The translations under genes and the position numbers were made by a program. Below are positions 17,312-24,315 of a stretch of 54,017 nucleotides of DNA, one piece after another. The DNA lies in contig JAFUVZ010000064.1 in assembly GCA_017471185.1 (NCBI GenBank), positions 1 through 54,017 on the forward strand. The letters are read 5' to 3'. The notes beneath the pieces are model-generated. The model worked only from the letters and a program-made list of their open reading frames with translations. It searched no databases and was not told the origin of the DNA. This stretch comes from Bacteroidaceae bacterium (GTDB lineage Bacteria > Bacteroidota > Bacteroidia > Bacteroidales > Bacteroidaceae). Numbering within the stretch: position 1 is the first letter of the stretch; the number at the start of each line of letters is the position of its first letter.

Positions 17312-18403
17312 TTATTTGTCAAAAGTACTTTTGACTTCCTCTGTTGTCATTTTGCTGAAATGACTGACGGCAAAAATCCCATTGCCTTGCTCATTAATGC
17401 CAACTTGTTCAACCACACTGAATCCAGATCCATTATTACTTGCTCTGATGAACCATAAATCATATTTGTCGTCTTCAGTCACTAAGCGGGACCTGCTTTC
17501 ATCATATTCACTCTTCAAGGTCTGAAGTTCGGTCTCTTTATCTTTCTTGAAGCAGAGGGTAACACAGGTCTTTTCCAAATAAAGAGCTGTAGGCAAAACT
17601 TCCAAGTTGATACCCTCATCGTATTGGTCACCTCCGTATTGAGCCCACGATCCGTCTTCATTAATCAGATGTCCTCCAGTTCTTTTCCATCCAAATCCTT
17701 CATATAATACGGATAATATGGAATATTGGACAGCGTCATTGAAAGGTATGTACCAGTCGCCCTCTTCCGATCTGGAGAACTGCATCCTGTTTGCCCTTAT
17801 CACAAGCTCGTGGTCAGTGGTGTAGTTAGTGCGGAAATAATCCACCTCCTCAGTGTTCAGTTTCCTGAACACACTGAATAACGGGTACTCTTGATTGCCC
17901 CGATAAACACGGTCGAAGTTTAAGACCTTAAGCGTATCGGCCGTTGCCGACAAGACAGTGAATGTAAAATCCGTGTTCTTCACCTCGTTATCTTGATAGG
18001 TGTAGTCATAATCTTGGTAAGAAGGTGGGTAATGTTTGGACCACGCCGTATAATTGTTGCTGAAATAGCGTGTCATCTTGTTTTCGGAGAAATACATGAC
18101 AGGTTCCCTGGCTGATGATGTATTTATTCTGGTAGTTGCTCCGAGGACATCCAATGGCTGAGTATGGTATTCGTAATAGCCGTCTTCATTGACCAGATAT
18201 TCCGCCACACATGCCCATCCGTTTCCTGCAACCGTCTGTAGGAAAGCCTCTTTAGATAGACTTTCCTTGGCTGGGAGGGAAATGTATTTAACCGTTTCTA
18301 CAACTTCTGTCGGCTCTACCAGTGAGGAGCCATTGCTCTTGTCGCAGGCAGTAAAACAACCTGCCAAACCTATGGCTAACGCCAGAATGCCTTTACTTTT
18401 CAT
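17312..18403 (-). CDS. Putative lipoprotein with two related domains
   Basis: 363 residues of unknown function. The N-terminus (MKSKGILALAIGLAGCFTAC) is a lipoprotein signal; the lipidated Cys is probably Cys20, and residues after it lack hydrophobic helices. The segments GNGWACVAEYLVNEDG (about 60) and GFGWKRTGGHLINEDG (about 240) align, and both sit after a short helical stretch, so the protein appears to contain two copies of one small domain. It is probably in the periplasm or on the surface. It lies between menA and a menA remnant, which suggests that it arrived by insertion or that the region was rearranged. Confidence 0.8.
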   Translation of the reverse strand: MKSKGILALAIGLAGCFTACDKSNGSSLVEPTEVVETVKYISLPAKESLSKEAFLQTVAGNGWACVAEYLVNEDGYYEYHTQPLDVLGATTRINTSSAREPVMYFSENKMTRYFSNNYTAWSKHYPPSYQDYDYTYQDNEVKNTDFTFTVLSATADTLKVLNFDRVYRGNQEYPLFSVFRKLNTEEVDYFRTNYTTDHELVIRANRMQFSRSEEGDWYIPFNDAVQYSILSVLYEGFGWKRTGGHLINEDGSWAQYGGDQYDEGINLEVLPTALYLEKTCVTLCFKKDKETELQTLKSEYDESRSRLVTEDDKYDLWFIRASNNGSGFSVVEQVGINEQGNGIFAVSHFSKMTTEEVKSTFDK

Positions 18404-18746
18404 GTTGATATATTTTTTAGTCCATTATTTTACCTGTAAACGGAGAAAAGCCGAAATTATGCGCAAAAAAATAACTTTTTTTGGCAACTTTTTAGCCATA
18501 ATATAGCAGTTGGCACAAATATCATACAAATGGTGTTGTTCCTTTTGTCGTAAAATCATTCAAATATAAACTTGAGTTACTTGATGAATCTGGTATTGAC
18601 CAAATATACCAAGCAATTATTGATTGGATATATGGTGGCGATGAGGTAGAACCAACGTCCGAAAGGTTCGCCCAAAAATCAAGCTTTCAATGAATTTACA
18701 GCTATTTTCTCTTCCATTTTTTTCGTTTTTAGGTTAAATGGTATCG
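18404..18746. other. Intergenic region with no intact gene
   Basis: This 343-base gap holds the menA remnant (18638-18719), the leader of the lipoprotein gene, and about 150 AT-rich bases. The plus strand has a start-less open stretch of about 60 codons that ends near 18690. I do not recognise it and do not call it a gene. Confidence 0.5.
18638..18719 (-). pseudogene. menA remnant with large internal deletion
   Basis: Read on the minus strand, this starts with MEEKIAVNSLKA (compare MenA MGEKIEVNSFKA), then a stop codon. It then jumps to FLGEPFGRWFYLIA, which equals internal MenA residues about 221-233. The DNA at 18638-18675 is identical to menA 16525-16562, while the 5' part is diverged. 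About 200 codons are missing between the blocks and nothing of MenA follows. It is therefore a non-functional fragment of a second menA copy. Confidence 0.75.
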
Positions 18747-19421
18747 TTATTGTTCTTCTTCGCATTGTCTTACAAGTCTTTCGCCCAATTCAAAAGCCTT
18801 TTCCAGATCTTTGGGGAACTGATTGTTACGCACCTCAGCTTTGTGGGGTTCATTGAAAGAGGCAGCATCATACTTCTCATAGTTATTGAACTGATAAGTA
18901 TCAAATGAGCAAAGAATCTCTGTTGGTCCGAACATACCTAATTGCTGCGCAGAAGTGTCCATCAGAATGTGATAGTTTGCCATTCTGTAAGTATCTTTAT
19001 TAGGGCAATTCATTGTGTAGATGGTGGCAGAATGTAGTTTCTTCAATATCACAGGCTTGCTATAATCTGAATAGTTTACGGCAGGGAATATCAATCGCTC
19101 CATGAAAGCTCTCAGCATCGCACTTGGATAACTGCAGTAATTGGGTGAACCACATACAAGTACATCAGCTTGTACGGCTTTTTCCAAAATGGGCTGAAGA
19201 TCATCCTTAAAGGAGCAAACGCCTTTCTTGCCACCTTTAATCTTGCAGGCGAAGCAGCTCAAGCACCCCTTATAATTCAGGTTGCGGTCGTAAAGGTTCA
19301 CCATTTCTACCTCAGCTCCAGCACTTTCTGCCCCTTCCATCGCCTTTTGAAGCAACTGGGCTGTATTCTTATTCTTTCGCGGACTGCCGTTGATAAACAA
19401 TGCTTTAATTTTCTTTTCCAT
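18747..19421 (-). CDS. Flavodoxin-family NADPH-dependent FMN reductase / iron-sulfur flavoprotein-like
   Basis: 224 residues. It starts with KALFINGSPRKNKNTAQLL, the FMN-phosphate loop of the NADPH-dependent FMN reductase / iron-sulfur flavoprotein group. A CLSCFACK segment follows at about 53-60 (Cys-x2-Cys-x2-Cys-like spacing), then the flavin-contacting GSPNYCSYPSAMLRAFMERL. The Cys cluster could bind an Fe-S centre, as in the archaeal Isf proteins, but the spacing is not decisive. Probably a cytoplasmic electron-transfer or quinone/nitro-reducing enzyme. It has its own promoter region and is divergent from the TonB-dependent receptor. Confidence 0.85.
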   Translation of the reverse strand: MEKKIKALFINGSPRKNKNTAQLLQKAMEGAESAGAEVEMVNLYDRNLNYKGCLSCFACKIKGGKKGVCSFKDDLQPILEKAVQADVLVCGSPNYCSYPSAMLRAFMERLIFPAVNYSDYSKPVILKKLHSATIYTMNCPNKDTYRMANYHILMDTSAQQLGMFGPTEILCSFDTYQFNNYEKYDAASFNEPHKAEVRNNQFPKDLEKAFELGERLVRQCEEEQ

Positions 19422-19454
19422 ATATCATTATAGTTTTATACAAATATCCAACTA

Positions 19455-19462
19455 CAAAGGTA
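19455..19462 (-). promoter_or_regulatory. -7 element for the flavoprotein gene
   Basis: TACCTTTG on the minus strand fits TAnnTTTG, 33 bases before the ATG at 19421. A second candidate, TATATTTG, lies at 19483-19490. Either or both could be used. Confidence 0.45.
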
Positions 19463-19590
19463 GGATAAACTATCGGATTCTGCAAATATAAGTCTAACTG
19501 AAACGGAATTCTATAGCTTTTCACAACGGATTCTGTAAAATAGGTAAGTAATTCCGTATTATTGGTTTTGCCTGTGTTTTTGGGAATAAT

Positions 19591-19598
19591 TAATTTTG
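19591..19598 (+). promoter_or_regulatory. Promoter -7 element (with -33 TTTG) for the TonB-dependent receptor
   Basis: TAATTTTG fits the -7 consensus, and TTTG at 19567-19570 lies 20 bases upstream, the usual -33 position. The ATG at 19626 follows by 27 bases. Confidence 0.6.
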
Positions 19599-19625
19599 CA
19601 GGCAAATTAAAAAACTTACGTGTGT

Positions 19626-21887
19626 ATGAACATTTCCAGAACTTTAATGACAATTCTCATTAGTGCTTTTGTAACCATCGGAACATCAGCCCAAGAGGCT
19701 GCGAACGACAGTATAAAGACTTCAACATCCAGTGAAGGTAGCAACAGAAATATGCTGATGAATGCTGCTTCTGCTTCTCAACCCCGACAGATATCACTGG
19801 GTTTGCCCACTGCCAATTGGGCTACAATCTACGAGGATGGCCTTCCCGTCTCACACTATATGTTGCAGATTTATCCATATAAATCATGGCATAGCGGTGT
19901 GAGCCACGAGTCAGCCGGCACCATGACTCCCCAGGATATGGTGTTGAAATATGGTACAATCTCGTATGGTGTTGACAGTAAGTCGAAACTGGCAGGCGAC
20001 ATCTTCGAAGGCAAGGTGAACTATACGGTCAATCATTTCGGACGTCAGGCTATCGATGCCAATATTTCTTCTCCGATAGGCAAGGGTTGGGGATTCAGCG
20101 TGGGTTCTTACCAGAATTTTGACCCGGGAAGCAATCATTTAGATATGACTTCTCTGCAAGACCGTGTTCAGTTTTACAAGGGAAGTATCTCCAAGACCTG
20201 GAACGAGGGCCGGGGCAAGGTTGCCCTGATTTACCAGTACTCTCAATATAAAGGCATTGTTGAGAACTTCGGGCCGTTTATTTTTGTGGGTGACGGAAGT
20301 GTAAAGGAATATGATGGTTTCAAACTTGGAACGGACCAGTATCTGCCAGCCAACAACATTGTTACCTATATGGACATGGAGACTGGAAAAATGATTGAAC
20401 AACCTATTGATAAGGCTAATACGGATAAAATTCATAATGTGAACTTTGTGTTCGACTATCAGTGGGACAATGGTGTGAAGCTATCTGTTCATAGCAAATA
20501 TAAACGAGGTCATTCTTATCGCTCAAACAGTACAGTCATGGGCGTGAGCGAGGCTGTCGCTGGAAGCGGTTACACCTACGAGGATGGCCGTGAATATCTC
20601 GGAAACGTGCAGGCTCGCCGTATGTTACATTTTGATGCTTTCGATCATTTCTGGATGGCTAATGCCGAACTGACAGGCAGGTCAAAGGATCAGCGTCATA
20701 AATGGCGTGCTGAGGTTGACTACTGGCTTAATCATGGCGGAACCAATACTTCAATGTATATGTTCGCACATGAAGCAAAGAAAGACCCGAAGATGCTGTT
20801 GCTCAATGGTAGCAAGGGGTATAACTACAATACCTACATTGAATATTATAACGGACATGAGCACAAGGTGTTTGGCTTGATTTCTGATGAATGGAACGTA
20901 AGTGACCGTCTCTGGCTTTATGGTGGCGTGCGTCTGGAATACATCAAGGAACATGGTACTGCGGCTCATGCTGACCAAGAGCCAGGCAACAAGCGTCATG
21001 CAGGTTTTTACCTCAATAACGGTTCTGCTAAAAGAACCAAATTTGATGACGGACATATCAACCCATCCTATATCTTCAGTGGCCGTCTGGCGTTACTTCC
21101 AGGATTCGGATTGCAGGCGGAGTATTCAACAGCTACTATTCATTCGCAGCTTTTCCACTATGGAACTGCTTATTATCCGACGCAGGATCCTTCTACCGTT
21201 CATTATCTGCGTGGAGGTATCTATTGGAAGAATAAATGGATTGACCTTACTTCACAGATTACCAATATTACTATGAGCAACCGCCAGGAGCGTCCGAACT
21301 TTGAGCATGTGCTGGTGCGTGACGCAGGTGACCTTAAGGCAGGTATGAGGGAAACGGTTACTACCCAGATTGCCTATGACTTAGCAACGCTGGGTTGGGT
21401 AACAGATGCAGTGATTACCCCGTTTACTGGGTTCAACGTGCATGTGATGTTCACTCTTCGCAATCCTAAGTACAAGAATTTCAACCTATCGCATACTTTC
21501 AGTGATGGAGTGACAGAAGAATATGATTTCTCTGATAAGAACATAACGGCTTTGTCGAAGGTGGAATTGGAGGTTGAACCGTCATATACCTTTGGCGACT
21601 GGCGCATCTGGGCAAGTGCCCGCTATTTCAGCAAGCAGTATATCAACAAGACCAACTCCTTGTATTTCAATGGTCGTTGGGAAACCTTCGGGGGCGTTGA
21701 CTATAAGTTGAACAATCATGTAAGTTTCTCAGCCAGCGTGGTTAATATCCTGAATCAGAAGGGTGCCAGTGGCTCTATCGCGTCAGCAGACTTGGTGACA
21801 GATCCTACCCCATATAAGAACTATGTAATGGCAGGTACCTTCATCCGTCCGTTTACATTAGAGCTGACCACCAAGTTCAGCTTTTAA
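19626..21887 (+). CDS. TonB-dependent receptor-like outer-membrane protein
   Basis: 753 residues from ATG 19626 (a GTG at 19620 is less likely). The signal peptide MNISRTLMTILISAFVTIGT ends near AQEA. There is no carboxypeptidase-like N-terminal domain. A plug-like segment (ISLGLPTANWATIYEDGLPV) is followed by many alternating beta-strands and a C-terminal KFSF, as expected of an outer-membrane barrel ending in Phe. The size is in the range of small TonB receptors. No SusD-like partner follows, so it is not part of a classical glycan-uptake pair. Ligand unknown; metal chelates, cofactors or peptides are possible. Confidence 0.85.
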   Translation: MNISRTLMTILISAFVTIGTSAQEAANDSIKTSTSSEGSNRNMLMNAASASQPRQISLGLPTANWATIYEDGLPVSHYMLQIYPYKSWHSGVSHESAGTMTPQDMVLKYGTISYGVDSKSKLAGDIFEGKVNYTVNHFGRQAIDANISSPIGKGWGFSVGSYQNFDPGSNHLDMTSLQDRVQFYKGSISKTWNEGRGKVALIYQYSQYKGIVENFGPFIFVGDGSVKEYDGFKLGTDQYLPANNIVTYMDMETGKMIEQPIDKANTDKIHNVNFVFDYQWDNGVKLSVHSKYKRGHSYRSNSTVMGVSEAVAGSGYTYEDGREYLGNVQARRMLHFDAFDHFWMANAELTGRSKDQRHKWRAEVDYWLNHGGTNTSMYMFAHEAKKDPKMLLLNGSKGYNYNTYIEYYNGHEHKVFGLISDEWNVSDRLWLYGGVRLEYIKEHGTAAHADQEPGNKRHAGFYLNNGSAKRTKFDDGHINPSYIFSGRLALLPGFGLQAEYSTATIHSQLFHYGTAYYPTQDPSTVHYLRGGIYWKNKWIDLTSQITNITMSNRQERPNFEHVLVRDAGDLKAGMRETVTTQIAYDLATLGWVTDAVITPFTGFNVHVMFTLRNPKYKNFNLSHTFSDGVTEEYDFSDKNITALSKVELEVEPSYTFGDWRIWASARYFSKQYINKTNSLYFNGRWETFGGVDYKLNNHVSFSASVVNILNQKGASGSIASADLVTDPTPYKNYVMAGTFIRPFTLELTTKFSF

Positions 21888-22064
21888 ATAACAGAGCTGG
21901 ATTGTCAGGCGACAGGATAGGATTGTTTTTGACAAACGATGTTATACAGCATAGATAAAGTCATCATTATACGTTTCGGATTGTAAAATTGCAAATTTTC
22001 ATGAAATAATGGAGATGATGATAAAAAAAGTTTCATAATATTTTGCATCTTGAGGAAGATGCCT

Positions 22065-22072
22065 TATATTTG
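22065..22072 (+). promoter_or_regulatory. Promoter of tmRNA (-7, with -33 TTTTG at 22041)
   Basis: TATATTTG fits TAnnTTTG, with TTTTG at 22041-22045, a spacing of 19 bases. The mature tmRNA starts 26 bases later, so a short 5' leader is probably trimmed by RNase P. Confidence 0.65.
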
Positions 22073-22098
22073 CAAATGAAAATATGGTAACGTTCTTT

Positions 22099-22491
22099 GG
22101 GGTTGTTTGGTTTTGACAGCGAGTAGAAAAGGTAAGTAAGCATGCAGTGCCTCGTTGGTTTGCACTTAAATCTGAGCTTTCAACAATTATCTGGCAACAA
22201 TAACTATGCTCTTGCTGCTTGATCGAAGTATAGTAGATCGGCTTAATCTCGGCACCAGGTGCTGAGACGAGACATCACTCAAATGCTCTTGCTCCGAAGC
22301 GGTTTGGTAAAGTGGTGCAGTAATATCGGGGATAGTCAGCGTAAGCCTCGCTGCGTTGATGAAATCTTAGAGGATAAGGTTACAGTTGATGGCTTTGGTT
22401 CTGCCGTAGCACGAAAATGTAGTCAAAGATAAGCATGTAGAAAGCTTATGGTTTCCTTGTTTGGACGAGGGTTCGACTCCCTCCAGCTCCA
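22099..22491 (+). ncRNA. ssrA: Transfer-messenger RNA (tmRNA)
   Basis: The 5' end GGGGTTG pairs with 3' CAGCTCC (22484-22490) to form the tRNA-like acceptor stem. The 3' side has a T-arm (GAGGGTTCGACTCCCTC) and a discriminator A, and CCA is not encoded. The tag frame runs from GGC at 22193 to the TGA at 22220-22222 and reads GNNNYALAA, with the typical YALAA proteolysis end. tmRNA with SmpB rescues ribosomes stalled on broken mRNA and tags the product for degradation. Pseudoknot boundaries were not worked out. The length of 393 nt is normal. Confidence 0.93.
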
Positions 22492-22537
22492 CAGTTTCGA
22501 TTGATATGTTAAGCAAAATAATAAATAAATCTTCTTC

Positions 22538-22580
22538 AACTCCTTTACCTGTGAAGGTGGGGGAGTTTTTTTATTTTTTT
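22538..22580 (+). terminator. Rho-independent terminator after tmRNA
   Basis: The stem AACTCC/GGAGTT with inner ACCT/AGGT pairs is followed by a T-rich tract from 22565. It lies 46 bases after the tmRNA 3' end and before the carbonic anhydrase ATG at 22594. Confidence 0.65.
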
Positions 22581-22593
22581 ATTTTTTAGCACT

Positions 22594-23136
22594 ATGATTG
22601 ATCAAATTATTGCATACAACAAGTCTTTCGTGGCTGATAGGGGCTACGAGAAATATCTCACGAGCAAATATCCTGATAAGAAACTTGCAGTGCTGTCTTG
22701 TATGGATACCAGGTTGACTGAACTACTTCCTGCTGCTTTGGGATTGAAGAATGGCGACGCTAAGATTATCAAGAATGCGGGTGGCTTAGTGATATCTGCT
22801 TTCGACTCGGCAATGCGTAGCCTGATAGTCGCTATTTATGAGTTGGGCGTTGAGGAGATTATGGTGGTGGCTCACTCTCATTGCGGAGCCTGCCACATGA
22901 GCTATGACCATTTCCATCACGAGATGATTGCCAGAGGTGTGTCTGATGAAACGCTCGATACCATACGTAAGTGCGGGATTGATTTGAACCAATGGCTGGA
23001 GGGTTTTAAAGATACACCTGAGTCTGTAAGAAAGACGGTTGAGACTATCAAGACTCATCCTCTGGTACCCAAAGACATTGTGGTGCGTGGCTTCATCATT
23101 GACTCTGAGACAGGCGAGCTGGAGGAAATCAGGTAA
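22594..23136 (+). CDS. Beta-class carbonic anhydrase
   Basis: 180 residues. The zinc and active-site motif CMDTR (Cys-x-Asp-x-Arg) is at about residues 36-40, then KNAGG, then HSHCGAC, giving the second and third zinc ligands (His, Cys). This is the pattern of small beta-carbonic anhydrases, which interconvert CO2 and bicarbonate in the cytoplasm. No -7 element was found between the tmRNA terminator and the ATG, so the promoter is unclear; read-through from tmRNA is possible. The BASS transporter starts 21 bp later on the same strand, so they probably form an operon. Confidence 0.9.
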   Translation: MIDQIIAYNKSFVADRGYEKYLTSKYPDKKLAVLSCMDTRLTELLPAALGLKNGDAKIIKNAGGLVISAFDSAMRSLIVAIYELGVEEIMVVAHSHCGACHMSYDHFHHEMIARGVSDETLDTIRKCGIDLNQWLEGFKDTPESVRKTVETIKTHPLVPKDIVVRGFIIDSETGELEEIR

Positions 23137-23157
23137 ATCAGTACTGGACTCTAACTG

Positions 23158-24084
23158 ATGAAGGCTATTTGCGATTTTATATCTAAATGGATGGCCCTGT
23201 TGGTGTTGTTGGTGGCAGGCCTGGCTTTGCTAAAGCCAGATACTTTTGCTTTCATTGACACTTGGTATATTAATCCGATACTCGGATTGATTATGTTTGG
23301 CATGGGGCTGACACTTTCTTTACAAGACTTCCGCATTGTTTTCAGTAATCCCAAAGATGTGCTTACGGGTTGTTTGGCTCAGTTTACCGTTATGCCTCTT
23401 TTGGCTTGGTTACTGGCTAAGGCGTTCGCTTTGCCTGATGAGTTGGCTTTAGGTGTGATGCTGGTGGGTTGTTGCCCGGGGGGCACTTCTTCCAATGTGA
23501 TAACCTATCTGGCAAAAGGAGACCTGGCTCTTTCTGTAGGCATGACCGCTACTTCAACAGTCTTGGCTCCTCTCCTTACTCCCCTGTTAGTGTGGCTGCT
23601 GGCTGGTACAATGGTGGATGTTGACACCCTTGGTATGCTGATGAGCATTCTCTACGTGGTGATAGCCCCCATAGCAGGAGGCCTGATTTGTCAGAGGTAT
23701 TTACCTAAACTCACGGAAAAGATTGTTCCGTATCTTCCTGCCTTTTCCACATTGATGATCATGATGGTGGTGCTGATTGTGGTGTCGCATAATGCTGCCA
23801 AGCTGCTCACTGGCGGCTTGCTGATTGTGCTGGTAGTGATGCTCCACAACCTGTTGGGGTATGCAATCGGCTATCTGATTGGCAGACTCTTGAAGTTGTC
23901 AAAGCCTAAGCGGGTAGCTATCTCTGTAGAGGTAGGCATGCAGAACTCAGGCCTTGCATCTTCTCTCGCTGTGCTTCATTTTGCCTCTTATCCTTTGGCA
24001 ACCATCCCCGGTGCCGTTTTCAGTGTGTGGCACAATATCAGTGGCGCTTTGATGGCAAAGTGGTATGGGAAAGGTATGGAATGA
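23158..24084 (+). CDS. BASS-family (bile acid:Na+ symporter-like) transporter
   Basis: 308 residues, about ten transmembrane helices. The family signature GCCPGGTSSNVITYLAKGD lies at about residues 102-120, and a second conserved block EVGMQNSGLASSLA lies near residue 261. BASS proteins move organic anions (bile acids, pyruvate, pantoate and others) with Na+. The substrate cannot be inferred from sequence. The gene begins 21 bp after the carbonic anhydrase gene, which suggests co-expression. A bicarbonate-related role is only a guess from that. Confidence 0.88.
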   Translation: MKAICDFISKWMALLVLLVAGLALLKPDTFAFIDTWYINPILGLIMFGMGLTLSLQDFRIVFSNPKDVLTGCLAQFTVMPLLAWLLAKAFALPDELALGVMLVGCCPGGTSSNVITYLAKGDLALSVGMTATSTVLAPLLTPLLVWLLAGTMVDVDTLGMLMSILYVVIAPIAGGLICQRYLPKLTEKIVPYLPAFSTLMIMMVVLIVVSHNAAKLLTGGLLIVLVVMLHNLLGYAIGYLIGRLLKLSKPKRVAISVEVGMQNSGLASSLAVLHFASYPLATIPGAVFSVWHNISGALMAKWYGKGME

Positions 24085-24163
24085 TGTTTTTTTGCTCCCT
24101 AACTGGGGAAAAATATTTTCCTAACTATGTAGCAAAAAAAACGCTCACTTGAAAGAAGTCTTT

Positions 24164-24179
24164 GTTGCAGCACTGCAAC
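24164..24179. repeat. 16-bp perfect palindrome, GTTGCAG-CA-CTGCAAC
   Basis: Two 7-base arms around CA, in the gap between the BASS gene and the GH2 gene. There is no T-tract, so it is not a clear terminator. It lies about 100 bases upstream of the putative GH2 promoter and could be an operator. Confidence 0.4.
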
Positions 24180-24280
24180 GTAGATTATTCTTCCATGTCA
24201 GAAAGTGAACAGCTCTTGCAAAAACAGTGGTATTCTCAAAACTATTTCGATTATGATGATGGAAAATGGAAATAGTTTTT

Positions 24281-24288
24281 TATCTTTG
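24281..24288 (+). promoter_or_regulatory. -7 element for the GH2 gene
   Basis: TATCTTTG fits TAnnTTTG, 27 bases before ATG 24316. It supports that start over the upstream ATG at 24205. Confidence 0.55.
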
Positions 24289-24315
24289 CAACTAAGAAAC
24301 AAAAAAGTGGATACC

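Noticed and set aside
18490-18695. Plus-strand open frame of about 60 codons
   Set aside because: There is no start codon and its end lies antisense to the menA fragment. I could not recognise any family.
24205-24315. 37-codon extension of the GH2 protein
   Set aside because: A -7 element lies inside it, and homology to the family starts only after Met at 24316.
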